DNA from: Planctomycetota bacterium
Lineage (GTDB): Bacteria; Planctomycetota; Planctomycetia; Gemmatales; Gemmataceae
Length of the DNA stretch: 62,946 nucleotides
Direction of reading: 5' to 3'
NCBI GenBank assembly: GCA_021413735.1
Contig: JAIOPV010000202.1
Coordinates: forward strand, 1 to 62,946
The number at the start of each line of letters is the position of its first letter. Positions within the stretch are counted from its first letter, which is position 1. The position numbers and the translations under genes are program-made. The notes beneath the pieces are model-generated. The model was not told the origin of the DNA and made no database searches. It saw nothing but the letters and a program-made list of their open reading frames with translations. This document shows positions 1 through 7,394 of the stretch, piece by piece.

Positions 1-118
1 GGGGGAGGTGGCGAGGCTTTGCGAGACGGTGGGGGGAAGGCCTCAACAGTTGTAAAGGTTTCACCCCCCACCCGCTCCTCGAAGACTCGGAGCGACCTCC
101 CCCACAAGGGGGGAGGTC
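1..118. repeat. Intergenic G/C-tract palindromic element, cut by the window start
   Basis: The first 118 bases hold no credible gene and consist of G-tracts facing C-tracts. A clear hairpin, GACCTCCCCC-aca-AGGGGGGAGGTC, lies at about 94-117, and a G-run at 29-38 can pair with a C-run at 62-69. It resembles in style, but is not identical to, the two in-frame elements at 3925-4011 and 11401-11490. It lies downstream of the minus-strand gene ending at 167, so it could serve as its terminator. The left boundary is outside the window. Confidence 0.5.
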
Positions 119-166
119 AACACCAAGCCATACCTTTCGGATCGGGATGTTATTTCGGACACGTTC

Positions 167-610
167 CTAACCTGGGGTCAGTCGCGCCGCGACCGCAGTC
201 CACACTTCCTCGATCACCTTGTGCGCTGAACCCTGAAGCAACCCCGACGGAACCATCTTCAGCAAGCCGGTGACCTGCGTGACGTCGCCCGTCCAGTGAA
301 CCGTCGTGCCACCAGTCGCTTCCGCGAATGTCAGGGTGACTGCAACCGTGCTGCTTGCGCCAATCGCCTTCGCCACAACCTGATACGCAATCGACTTGCC
401 GGGTTCTGATCCCGTTGTCTTCATCTCGATGCCCAGATTGCCCGAGAGGAACGCCAGTTTCGGCTTTACCTTCCACGAGGCGTGATCGGGCGCGATCTCA
501 ATGATTTGCACGTCCGGGAGACAACCGACGAGAAACTCGATGTTGGAGAGCTTGGCCGCCACCTCCGCGACCGGGAGTGGAAACGACTTATCGCCTTCAA
601 AGTGGATCAT
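167..610 (-). CDS. CoxG/SRPBCC-like small protein
   Basis: The 147-residue product has the pattern of the START/SRPBCC (CoxG, polyketide-cyclase-like) fold: an N-terminal beta strand, MIHFEGDKSFPL, then a helix beginning PVAEVAAKLSN, a VGCLPDV turn typical of CoxG-type proteins (LPG/CLPG), antiparallel strands, and a long C-terminal helix (VIEEVWTAVAARL). Such proteins bind hydrophobic ligands, and no specific ligand can be read here. I chose ATG 610 because CGGAG lies 6-8 bases upstream and the conserved fold begins there. The frame stays open to 676 but that extension does not look like part of the fold. No signal peptide, so probably cytoplasmic. It is a single gene, divergent from the desaturase gene. 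Confidence 0.65.
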   Translation of the reverse strand: MIHFEGDKSFPLPVAEVAAKLSNIEFLVGCLPDVQIIEIAPDHASWKVKPKLAFLSGNLGIEMKTTGSEPGKSIAYQVVAKAIGASSTVAVTLTFAEATGGTTVHWTGDVTQVTGLLKMVPSGLLQGSAHKVIEEVWTAVAARLTPG

Positions 611-795
611 GAATTGCTCCGGAAAATCCACCCGATTGAAATCCGGTGAACTTATCGCATTATACCGATCTTGCACGAAACCGAATTTCCGGCGAGCATT
701 CCCGACATCGGAGTCCTATCCTAATCGGGGTCTGATCGGACTCGCGTAGCCGCTTTCACGGAGTCGTTCCCATTTCGACAGCCGCACCGTCGGGG

Positions 796-1704
796 GTGCT
801 TCCTGCACTCCCCACCATGAAATTCCCCAGTCCCTCCACCGGTTGGATCGCCAGGCTTCGTGCCTTGCCGTTCATCCTGTTGCACGTCGCGGCGGTGGTC
901 GCGCCGTTCTTCGTGCCGCTCACGTGGACGTCGGTTGGGCTGTGTGTTGTCTTCTACGTCGCACGCATGTTCGGCATCACCGGAGCGTATCACCGGTACT
1001 TCGCCCATCGCGCGTACAAGACGAGCCGTTGGTTCCAGTTCGTGCTGGCCTGGCTCGGTTGCATGGCTCTGCAAAAGGGACCGCTCTGGTGGGCCGGCCA
1101 TCACCGACAGCACCACAAGCACTCCGATCAGGAAGAAGACCCACATTCGCCGATCGTGCGGTCGGTGTGGTGGTCGCACGTTGGCTGGGTGATCTCGGGT
1201 CGGTTCCGCGGTGCCCCGAAAGAAGGCATGCAGGACTTCGACCGCTACCCCGAGTTGCGGTTGCTCGATTCGTTCTTCACCTGGGTACCCGGGATCTTGT
1301 TGGCCGTGGTGTGCTACCTGATCGACGATTGGAGCGGCGTGGTGTGGGGCTTCCTGGTCGGCACCGTGGTGCTGTATCACGCGACGTTCCTGGTGAACTC
1401 GGCGTGTCACCTGTTCGGCACTCGCCGGTATGAGACAACCGATCAGAGCAAGAACTGTTGGTGGGCCGCGATTCTGACAATGGGTGAAGGCTGGCACAAC
1501 AACCACCACCATTACATGAGCTGCGCCCGTCAGGGGTTCAAGTGGTGGGAAATCGACATGAGCTACTACATCATCCGAACGCTCGGATTCGTGGGGCTTG
1601 TGTGGGATATTCGCGAGCCGACGCCCCGAGCGTTGGAGAAGAATCTGATCCAGAAACCAGCAACGGCAGAAGTGACGGAACCCGAGAAGCAGCCCGCCGC
1701 GTAA
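796..1704 (+). CDS. Acyl-CoA / fatty acid delta-9-type desaturase
   Basis: Membrane-bound di-iron fatty acid desaturase of about 300 residues. It introduces a double bond into an acyl chain using O2 and an electron donor. The three histidine boxes are visible: HRYFAH at about residues 66-71, HHRQHH at about 102-107, and HNNHHH near 235. Hydrophobic segments lie at about 24-60, 80-92 and 155-200, as expected for four membrane passes around a cytosolic diiron site. The spacing matches the stearoyl-CoA desaturase class. The start is uncertain: GTG 796 gives 302 residues and ATG 817 gives 295, and neither has a strong Shine-Dalgarno sequence. The C-terminal ~25 residues are charged and Ala/Glu-rich. 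It converges on the YbjQ-repeat gene across a perfect hairpin. Confidence 0.9.
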   Translation: MLPALPTMKFPSPSTGWIARLRALPFILLHVAAVVAPFFVPLTWTSVGLCVVFYVARMFGITGAYHRYFAHRAYKTSRWFQFVLAWLGCMALQKGPLWWAGHHRQHHKHSDQEEDPHSPIVRSVWWSHVGWVISGRFRGAPKEGMQDFDRYPELRLLDSFFTWVPGILLAVVCYLIDDWSGVVWGFLVGTVVLYHATFLVNSACHLFGTRRYETTDQSKNCWWAAILTMGEGWHNNHHHYMSCARQGFKWWEIDMSYYIIRTLGFVGLVWDIREPTPRALEKNLIQKPATAEVTEPEKQPAA

Positions 1705-1706
1705 TT

Positions 1707-1750
1707 GTCTTGGCGATGCGGAGGACATAAGTCCTCCGCATCGCCAAGAC
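1707..1750. terminator. Perfect 20-bp inverted repeat, bidirectional terminator
   Basis: Two perfect 20-base arms (1707-1726 and 1731-1750, GTCTTGGCGATGCGGAGGAC and its complement) flank a 4-base ATAA loop. It sits exactly between the convergent stops at 1704 and 1756, so it most likely terminates both genes. It has no U-run, as is common for the hairpins in this window. Confidence 0.75.
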
Positions 1751-1755
1751 CGGCG

Positions 1756-2868
1756 TCAATGACGGTCGAGCTTGCCGGTGTCGTGCGTCTGATCCAGGAA
1801 CATCGAACGGTCGCGGATGATCGCCTGCGGAATCAACGCCGCCGACTTCGTACTCATCCCTGCCATCTTCTTCACAGCCGTTCCAATCGCCAGCACTTCC
1901 ACGAAGCCGCCGCCCATCTCGTAGATGAACACCTTCACCCCAATCACGGCATCTGCGTTGATCTCGTTCGCTTCGGCCTCGATGTGAGCCAGCGCGTTCT
2001 CGCGGGCCTTGTAGATCAACTGCGTCACGGAGCTGACCTCGCCACGCGACAGCCCCTTGAAGAACGCGCCAATTCCGCCCGTGAAGCCCAGCGAATACAC
2101 CGACGTGCCGAGCAGCAACCGCTGCGGTGCGTAGCCCATCTTCGTCAGGTTCCAGAGTTCTTCGCCGGTCAGTTCCGACGTCACCGGGCGTTCAAGATTG
2201 CCGAACGCCGCATGATGCGATGCCGTGCCCACCATCAACATCTCACGCGCCCCAGCGCCAATCGGAAGGATCGCGGTCTGGATGTCCACCACTGCATTCG
2301 CCCCCATCTCGCGAGCTTCCTTCTCGATTCGTTCAAGCGCGAGGTGCCGGGTGTGGTTGTACATCTGCGAGAACTCTTTCACCTCGCCGCCCGCAAAGCC
2401 ACGCAAGAAACCGAACACTCCCCGGCTCACGCCCAACGCATACGCCACGTTGCCGATCACGAAGTGCCTTGGCTCGTAACCCGCATCCAACTGGCAGTAG
2501 AGATCCTGGCCGGAACACGCCGTCGTGAAGAAGGGGCCGTGGTAATCGAGTCCCTTCACCGATGAACCGATGGCGATGAACTCACGCATGTTTCCGAGCG
2601 TCTTGAGTTCCGACGTGACACCGGTGACGCCGTGCGCTCCATGGCCTTGGGCCTCTTTTTCGAGTCGTTGGATCGCAGCGTGTCGGCCTTCGTTGATGAG
2701 CTGCGTGAGGTTCGCGATCTCGCCGCCCGCAAGCGTTTTCAGTCCGCTCGACAAACTTCCGACGACTCCGAGCGATTGAACGCTGTTGCCGACGACGATA
2801 CTCCCCGGTGCCCAACCTTTTTCCGCGAGAACGAAGATTTCGTTGCCCGACAAACCGCTGACGATCAT
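1756..2868 (-). CDS. Triple YbjQ (DUF74) domain protein
   Basis: The 370-residue product contains three tandem YbjQ/DUF74 domains of about 105 residues each, roughly 5-110, 125-235 and 245-350. Each repeat carries the same landmarks: a G-N/T-x-x-x-x-L-G turn (GNSVQSLG, GNVAYALG, GTSVYSLG), a GGEI/GEV motif, and a helix rich in R, E and A, followed by a G/N-A-x-x-V-x-x-V strand. Single-domain YbjQ proteins form pentameric rings and were proposed to bind heavy metals. Function here is unknown. ATG 2868 is chosen because GAGGAAG lies about 8 bases upstream. The open frame to 3048 runs into a palindrome and is not part of the fold. No signal peptide. Confidence 0.8.
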   Translation of the reverse strand: MIVSGLSGNEIFVLAEKGWAPGSIVVGNSVQSLGVVGSLSSGLKTLAGGEIANLTQLINEGRHAAIQRLEKEAQGHGAHGVTGVTSELKTLGNMREFIAIGSSVKGLDYHGPFFTTACSGQDLYCQLDAGYEPRHFVIGNVAYALGVSRGVFGFLRGFAGGEVKEFSQMYNHTRHLALERIEKEAREMGANAVVDIQTAILPIGAGAREMLMVGTASHHAAFGNLERPVTSELTGEELWNLTKMGYAPQRLLLGTSVYSLGFTGGIGAFFKGLSRGEVSSVTQLIYKARENALAHIEAEANEINADAVIGVKVFIYEMGGGFVEVLAIGTAVKKMAGMSTKSAALIPQAIIRDRSMFLDQTHDTGKLDRH

Positions 2869-3004
2869 GGCTGCTTCCTCATCGCAGGGAATATTCCGCA
2901 CGTACACAGTTGTTCGCACACCGTAGCACGATGTTGAGCGACTAGCACGAGAGAATGGAGTGAAACTTGATTGGAGAGATGTGAAGTTGGTGCGGTCTGG
3001 GTCT

Positions 3005-3055
3005 TCGCCGCTTGCGGCGTAGCGCTCTGGTGGAGCGCTACGCCGCAAGCGGCGA
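3005..3055. repeat. Interspersed palindrome, family A (GCCGCTTGCGGC core)
   Basis: 23-base arms at 3005-3027 and 3033-3055 are perfect inverted copies with a 5-base loop. The same palindrome occurs at 21546-21601, 23851-23902 and, diverged, at 27576-27622. Here it follows the minus-strand gene ending at 3064, so it can act as its terminator, and it lies upstream of the YbjQ-repeat gene. Confidence 0.8.
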
Positions 3056-3063
3056 CAAACGAC

Positions 3064-3174
3064 TTACTTCTTCTTCGGAGCAACGGGCTTGGTGGTCGTG
3101 GCCTTGGCGTCCTTCTTCGGGTTCGCCTTGGCTTTCTTCTTGTCTTTGTTCTGTGCGTTGTTGCCCTTCGCCAT
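3064..3174 (-). CDS. 36-residue Lys/Ala-rich basic protein
   Basis: A short minus-strand frame starts at ATG 3174 with GAGGT 8 bases upstream and stops at 3064. The product begins MAKGNNAQNKDKKKAKANP and continues with more Lys, Ala, Thr and Pro, ending in PKKK. About one third of residues are lysine and there are no acidic stretches, so it should be disordered and strongly basic. A nucleic-acid or ribosome-associated role is possible by composition only. The clean start, good ribosome-binding site and the palindrome right after the stop argue that it is a real gene. It lies between hemY and the YbjQ-repeat gene on the same strand. Confidence 0.65.
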   Translation of the reverse strand: MAKGNNAQNKDKKKAKANPKKDAKATTTKPVAPKKK

Positions 3175-3305
3175 GATTCGGACCTCACTGTAAGAGTTCT
3201 CAAGCGACGTGCTTGATCTCGCTAGTGTAGCTCACGTTATCAATTCGTCGCGCCCGAAACACACAGACATTGCGAAGGTCAGCGACACCGCAAGCAGCAT
3301 AATCG

Positions 3306-4781
3306 TCAGCGTGACTCGGTGAACGCCGCCACGCGAGCCGCCACGAGTTCGCCCTGTTCCGCGCAGTCGCCCATCGCGATCCCGTGATAAGCGTTGCCCG
3401 TCAGGAACAAGCCCGGATGCATTGCGACAAGAGCTTCGATTTGCGAAACGCGGTCGATGTGGCCGAGGTTGTACTGCGGGATCGCTCGCGGCCATCGCAC
3501 GATCTTGCGGAACACAGGTTCGCCACGAACACCCATCGCCAGTTTCATCTCGGCGTGAACGGCTTTCCCCAATGTGTCGTCGTCCCAGTCAGCGACCTCG
3601 GCACGGTTCACGCCACCGCACAAAGCTCGCCACAAGACGTACCCCGGCGGCGCACGATCCGGGAAGATCGCCGAACACCACTGTACGCCGAGCGCATCAC
3701 GTCGCGTGTTCTGCGGAGCAATGTAGCCGAAGCCGTCGGGCGTCCACGAACAATCGGTCTGTCGATATCCGAGCGCAACGACAGCGATGCGGTTGTACGC
3801 GATGCCAGCAGCAAGATCCGCGAGCTTCGCATCGAGATCGCCGAGGATCGCCGCCTGTTCGTATGCCGGACACGCCAGCACCACGGCATCAGCAGTGAGC
3901 GGTTCGGTGTCGGTGTCGATGAAGAACCCCTCCCCAACCCCTCCCCCAAGGGGAGAGGGGCTTAAATCTTGCTCCCCCTTCCTTTCCAGGGAAGGGGGTT
4001 GGGGGGTTAGGTTTCTTCCGCGGGCCCGTCGGACTGATTTCACACGCACGCCGGTTCGCACGCAATCGCCGACGCTTGCCAACAACCCATCGACCAGCAC
4101 TTGTAGCCCTTCACGGAACGACCACATTCGCATCGGTCCTGGCAACGGTTCGCCACGGCTCATCGCATCTTGCTTGCGTTTCTTCGCGGCTCGCATAAAC
4201 CCACGGATGATGCTGCCCGCTTCGCGTTCCATGAGCGGCAACCTGGGAAACGCAGCTGCGACGCTGAGCTTCGCCGGGTCACCTGCGTGGATGCCAGTTA
4301 CGAGCGCATCGGCGAAGATGTCCGCGGCTTCCTTCCCCGCACGACGGGTCACGAACTGCGAGATGGACTCCTCGGCGGACGCATCAACTCGCCGTTTCCG
4401 CCAGGGTTCCGTGAAGAGTTGCCATTTACCGCGAGGCGAAAGCAGACCCGACGTGAGCAGCCCGAACGGTCCTGATGGCATCTTGCGAAGTTTGCCGCGC
4501 AGGAAGAGGTAGCGGTTCTTACGGCTCCCTTCGCTCGCGGCAACGAGACGACCCGACAAGCCCAGGTCGCGAACGAGATTCGGCACGGACGGCGTGCGGT
4601 CGAGGAAGCCGTTGGGGCCACATTCGACGCGGAATCCATCGTGGTCTTCCGTGCGAATGTTGCCGCCCGCTCGGTCGCGCGGTTCGAGGACCGTGATCGA
4701 CACGGTTGGGCGGATCTGCTTCAAGCGGAAGGCAACCGATAGCCCCGTCAGGCCACCACCAACAATGACAACATTCGGCAT
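3306..4781 (-). CDS. hemY: Protoporphyrinogen oxidase (HemY/PPOX type) with in-frame repeat insert
   Basis: FAD-dependent oxidase that converts protoporphyrinogen IX (or coproporphyrinogen III in the coproporphyrin branch) to the porphyrin in heme synthesis. The 491-residue product opens with the dinucleotide-binding motif VVIVGGGLTGL, followed by the LEPRDRAGGNIRT loop, GPNGFLDR and a C-terminal FAD motif region, LTGNAYHGIAMGDC, as in HemY/PPOX. ATG 4781 is preceded by AGGGAAGGGA. Residues about 257-285 (NLTPQPPSLERKG ... PLGGGVGEG) are encoded by a palindromic repeat (3925-4011) and are not part of the PPOX fold. They sit between two beta strands of the FAD domain, before TADAVVLACPA. No other heme gene is adjacent. 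Confidence 0.85.
   Translation of the reverse strand: MPNVVIVGGGLTGLSVAFRLKQIRPTVSITVLEPRDRAGGNIRTEDHDGFRVECGPNGFLDRTPSVPNLVRDLGLSGRLVAASEGSRKNRYLFLRGKLRKMPSGPFGLLTSGLLSPRGKWQLFTEPWRKRRVDASAEESISQFVTRRAGKEAADIFADALVTGIHAGDPAKLSVAAAFPRLPLMEREAGSIIRGFMRAAKKRKQDAMSRGEPLPGPMRMWSFREGLQVLVDGLLASVGDCVRTGVRVKSVRRARGRNLTPQPPSLERKGEQDLSPSPLGGGVGEGFFIDTDTEPLTADAVVLACPAYEQAAILGDLDAKLADLAAGIAYNRIAVVALGYRQTDCSWTPDGFGYIAPQNTRRDALGVQWCSAIFPDRAPPGYVLWRALCGGVNRAEVADWDDDTLGKAVHAEMKLAMGVRGEPVFRKIVRWPRAIPQYNLGHIDRVSQIEALVAMHPGLFLTGNAYHGIAMGDCAEQGELVAARVAAFTESR
3925..4011. repeat. In-frame palindromic repeat inside hemY (family C)
   Basis: An ~87-base element built of two hairpins (CCCCTCCCCC/AAGGGGAGAGGGG and CTCCCCCTTCC/GGGAAGGGGG), with outer C- and G-tracts that can also pair. 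A closely similar copy lies at 11401-11490 inside another gene. Here the gene reads through the complementary strand without a stop and gains about 29 residues. Confidence 0.85.
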
Positions 4782-4898
4782 CAGTCCCTTCCCTGTGGAG
4801 AATCCTCTTAATGTCTTATCCGGGAACACCTAAGCACGAAGTCGAATTGCGTTCTACAATGGCCATAGCCCAGCCGTAGGTAGAATCCCGGAAACGAT

Positions 4899-5981
4899 AT
4901 GCTTCTATTCTGCCCCGCCTGCCAGGCCACGTTTCCCGGCGCGTCGCGTTGCCCGCGCTGTGGCGGCATTCTGCTGATGCCTCACGAAGTCGCGCCCAAT
5001 TCCAAGCGCCGCATCAAAAACGAACCCGCGACAACACGCCCAACGTTCGTCAGCCGGCTGATCGTCGGCGTCGTGCTGTCGTTGGCATGTTACCTCGCCG
5101 TGCGAAAGCTCGCAATTGGCGTGGTGTGTTCCGTCAATCCCGATCCGAGCGAGTGGTGGCTGACGCCCACTGGAATGATGGCCGTGCAGGCAGTTCAAGC
5201 CGCGGCAGTTGTTTTTGGTGCGATGATCGGGGCAGCGGGCCAGTCCAAGGGCGGAACCCTCGGTGGCATCGTCGGGGTGGTCTGTGGCGGTTTGTTCATC
5301 GGCTACGAGTTGATGGCCGGCGTTCCTGTGCAAACCCTCGGCTTGTATCTCCAGCTTCCCGTTCTTGCTGCGTTTGGGTTAATCGGTGGCCTGGTTGGGG
5401 GAAAACTTTGGGGCGCACCACCAACGCTCATGTTGGGGATTCCAGGGTCGGGCAAACTGAGTTCGCTTCAATTGAATGAAGTCGTGGAAGCAGAACGCCG
5501 ACGGCCCACGGACTGGGCTCGTGTGCTGATCGGAACAACGATCATGGTTGCGGGCGTCACTGCCGCAGAAGACATTCGGCTATTTGTTCAGAGGTATTCG
5601 GGCGGCATCTTCCATTCGCGAATGGGCCCCGAGGGGGATTTCCTCACGTGGCAACTCGCGACGCTGATCGCGTTGGTTGGTGCGATGGTGGCGGGCGCTG
5701 GCACGGGCGCCGGTGCTCGGCACGGGCTCATTGCAGGAATGTTCGGAGCGCTGGGCGTTTATGGGTTGTGTTCGCAACGGGGTGACGTGTTCCCGGCGCT
5801 GAAATACTGGCTCGAAAAGCTCTCGATTCCGCTCAAACCGATCACGACGCCGGAGACGATTGCGGTCATCGTGGGAACGGTGGCCCTCCTCGGCCTGATC
5901 GGTGGTTGGATGGGTGGTTCACTGTTCCAGCCGATTGTGCCAGAGCACATGCGGCGGGGTCGGCACTACGGTTTCGATTGA
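4899..5981 (+). CDS. Zinc-ribbon membrane protein, function unknown
   Basis: I do not recognise a family. The 360-residue product begins with a rubredoxin-like zinc ribbon, CPACQATFPGASRCPRCG (two CxxC knuckles, residues 5-22), then a basic linker and about eight hydrophobic segments. These include FVSRLIVGVVLSLACYLAV near 50, paired glycine-rich segments near 105-165, and further ones near 205, 255-300 and 320-345. Glycine-rich paired helices repeat (GGTLGGIVGVVCGGLF, ALLGLIGGWMGGSLF), suggesting internal duplication. The zinc ribbon is predicted cytoplasmic. The start ATG 4899 is the only one ahead of the ribbon. It converges with the amidohydrolase gene (17 bases apart). Confidence 0.6.
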   Translation: MLLFCPACQATFPGASRCPRCGGILLMPHEVAPNSKRRIKNEPATTRPTFVSRLIVGVVLSLACYLAVRKLAIGVVCSVNPDPSEWWLTPTGMMAVQAVQAAAVVFGAMIGAAGQSKGGTLGGIVGVVCGGLFIGYELMAGVPVQTLGLYLQLPVLAAFGLIGGLVGGKLWGAPPTLMLGIPGSGKLSSLQLNEVVEAERRRPTDWARVLIGTTIMVAGVTAAEDIRLFVQRYSGGIFHSRMGPEGDFLTWQLATLIALVGAMVAGAGTGAGARHGLIAGMFGALGVYGLCSQRGDVFPALKYWLEKLSIPLKPITTPETIAVIVGTVALLGLIGGWMGGSLFQPIVPEHMRRGRHYGFD

Positions 5982-5998
5982 GCCGTGCGACGGACCTG

Positions 5999-7207
5999 TT
6001 AATCACGCCATTCACCGCGGAACATCGTTCGGCGTTCGCCGGGATGGTCCGCGAATAGCAACTCGTGCGAATCCGCCGCCTCTCGATCTGGCAGCGGCAC
6101 CGCAACCAGATCAGCCGACTTCCCAACTTCCAGACTGCCCGTTTCGCTACCCCAGCCGAGCGCCTCAGCTCCAGCAATGGTCAGCATGCGCAACAACTGA
6201 TCGCCGGGGAAATCCGGATAGCTTGCGTGAACGAAACGCGCTTCGGCGAGAATGTCGAGATCGGGGTTCGACGCGAGGCTGTCGGTGCCAAGGCAAACGC
6301 GAACGCCCCGCTTCATGAACTCACGAAACGGATGTGGCGAATGCCCGAAAGCTGTATGCGTGCGTGGGCAGTAGGCGACCGACTGATTCGGGGCGAACGC
6401 CGTTTCGGGTGGCAGGTAATTGCAGTGGGCATACAGAGCGTGCTTCGCGGCGCGGGTGGCATCGAGGATCTGCGTCGGTCCCAGGGCCAAACCGCTGGGA
6501 TCCCACGCGCCGAGTTCCGTCAGGAACTCCACGAACGGCCCCGAGAACTTCGTCAGTAGTTCCAGTTCGGCTTTCGTCTCGGCGAGGTGAACCGTGATTC
6601 TGTTCCCGAGCAGCGGGAGAGCGGCGGTGAGGCTCGGCAAACGATCCGCACAGACGCTGTATGGTGCGTGTGGGCTCACTCCCGGAGAACACGTCGCCGT
6701 TCCCGGGTGACCATTGCAGATCCAACGAACGGCGGTGGCAGCAGAGTGCTGAAATCGTTGGCTTGAGAGGCCGAGCACTTCGTGAAACACCACAGCTCGC
6801 GTCTTCGCAGCGGCAACCGCATCCCAACTCGCTCCATCGGATGAGATGTCGCCCAGCAGCGTGGTGCCGGCGTTCAAACACTCCGCGAGACCGAAGCGGA
6901 TGTGAGCTTTCACTTGCAGCTGTGTGCAGTCTTTGCGGAACGCGATCACACCGCGTAGCCAGTCGGTGAATTGGTCGGCACTTGTCGGCGGAATCTGACC
7001 GCGTGCGCCGCTCAGATCGAGATGCGTGTGGGCGTTCACCAGGCCCGGAATGATCGCGACGTTCCCCAGATCTTCATCAGCAGCGCGAACGCCGTGGGCC
7101 TCAACAGCGGTGATCGTGTTGCCTTGAACCGTGACGGTTCCGTTTGGCAACGGCGGACCGGTCACGGGGAACACACACCGTGCGGTAAAGGTGCGGGAAT
7201 CAGCCAC
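5999..7207 (-). CDS. Amidohydrolase, COG0402 (SAH/chlorohydrolase-like deaminase)
   Basis: Metal-dependent hydrolase with a TIM-barrel core flanked by the beta-sandwich of the urease superfamily. Visible signatures: NAHTHLDLSG (first metal ligands) at about residue 61, SPHAPYSV, HLAET, HCNY, and GTDSLASNPDLD (catalytic Asp). The GTDSLASN motif and overall layout match the S-adenosylhomocysteine, guanine and aminofutalosine deaminase group. Which substrate is used cannot be decided from sequence. I place the start at GTG 7207, with GCAGG about 8 bases upstream. The longer frame starting at 7276 would overlap the tRNA gene and is rejected. Cytoplasmic, about 402 residues. Confidence 0.8.
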   Translation of the reverse strand: MADSRTFTARCVFPVTGPPLPNGTVTVQGNTITAVEAHGVRAADEDLGNVAIIPGLVNAHTHLDLSGARGQIPPTSADQFTDWLRGVIAFRKDCTQLQVKAHIRFGLAECLNAGTTLLGDISSDGASWDAVAAAKTRAVVFHEVLGLSSQRFQHSAATAVRWICNGHPGTATCSPGVSPHAPYSVCADRLPSLTAALPLLGNRITVHLAETKAELELLTKFSGPFVEFLTELGAWDPSGLALGPTQILDATRAAKHALYAHCNYLPPETAFAPNQSVAYCPRTHTAFGHSPHPFREFMKRGVRVCLGTDSLASNPDLDILAEARFVHASYPDFPGDQLLRMLTIAGAEALGWGSETGSLEVGKSADLVAVPLPDREAADSHELLFADHPGERRTMFRGEWRD

Positions 7208-7249
7208 GGAGTGAACCTGCGATGTGTGGCGGCTGTCTCTTTGAAAGCC

Positions 7250-7321
7250 AGGTCGGTCGCCAAATGGTAAGGCCATCGTCTGATAAGCGATGAATCGTGA
7301 GTTCGATTCTCACCCGACCTA
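7250..7321 (+). tRNA. tRNA-Ile, anticodon GAT
   Basis: A complete 72-base cloverleaf: 7-bp acceptor stem AGGTCGG/CCGACCT with discriminator A, a 3-bp D stem (GCC/GGC) with AAATGGTAA loop, anticodon stem ATCGT/GCGAT with loop CTGATAA (anticodon GAT), 5-base variable loop and T arm GTGAG-TTCGATT-CTCAC. CCA is not encoded. The A1-U72 pair and A73 fit isoleucine. It is divergent from the amidohydrolase gene. Confidence 0.85.
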
Positions 7322-7334
7322 CTGCAAAAGCATA

Positions 7335-7381
7335 TTAGCCGCTTGCGACTTCGCACAATGTGCCAAGTCACAAGCGGCTAA
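7335..7381. terminator. Inverted repeat downstream of tRNA-Ile
   Basis: Arms TTAGCCGCTTG (7335-7345) and CAAGCGGCTAA (7371-7381) with further inner pairing (GACTT/AAGTC). The core is related to family A. It lies 14 bases after the tRNA and just beyond the minus-strand stop at 7395, so it could terminate both. Confidence 0.6.
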
Positions 7382-7394
7382 TCTTTAGGATCAA

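Noticed and set aside
1-166. A gene on the plus strand at the window start (84 codons)
   Set aside because: It runs through the palindromic element and antisense to the SRPBCC gene; no ribosome-binding site or conserved features.
721-1728. Minus-strand frame of 335 codons
   Set aside because: Antisense to the desaturase gene with three histidine boxes; no recognisable protein.
3232-3303. Short hydrophobic minus-strand peptide after hemY (MLLAVSLTFAMSVCFG...)
   Set aside because: No ribosome-binding site and overlaps the end of the hemY frame. Too weak to call.
7208-7276. Longer start for the amidohydrolase
   Set aside because: It would overlap the tRNA-Ile gene and adds residues outside the fold. 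GTG 7207 has a ribosome-binding site.
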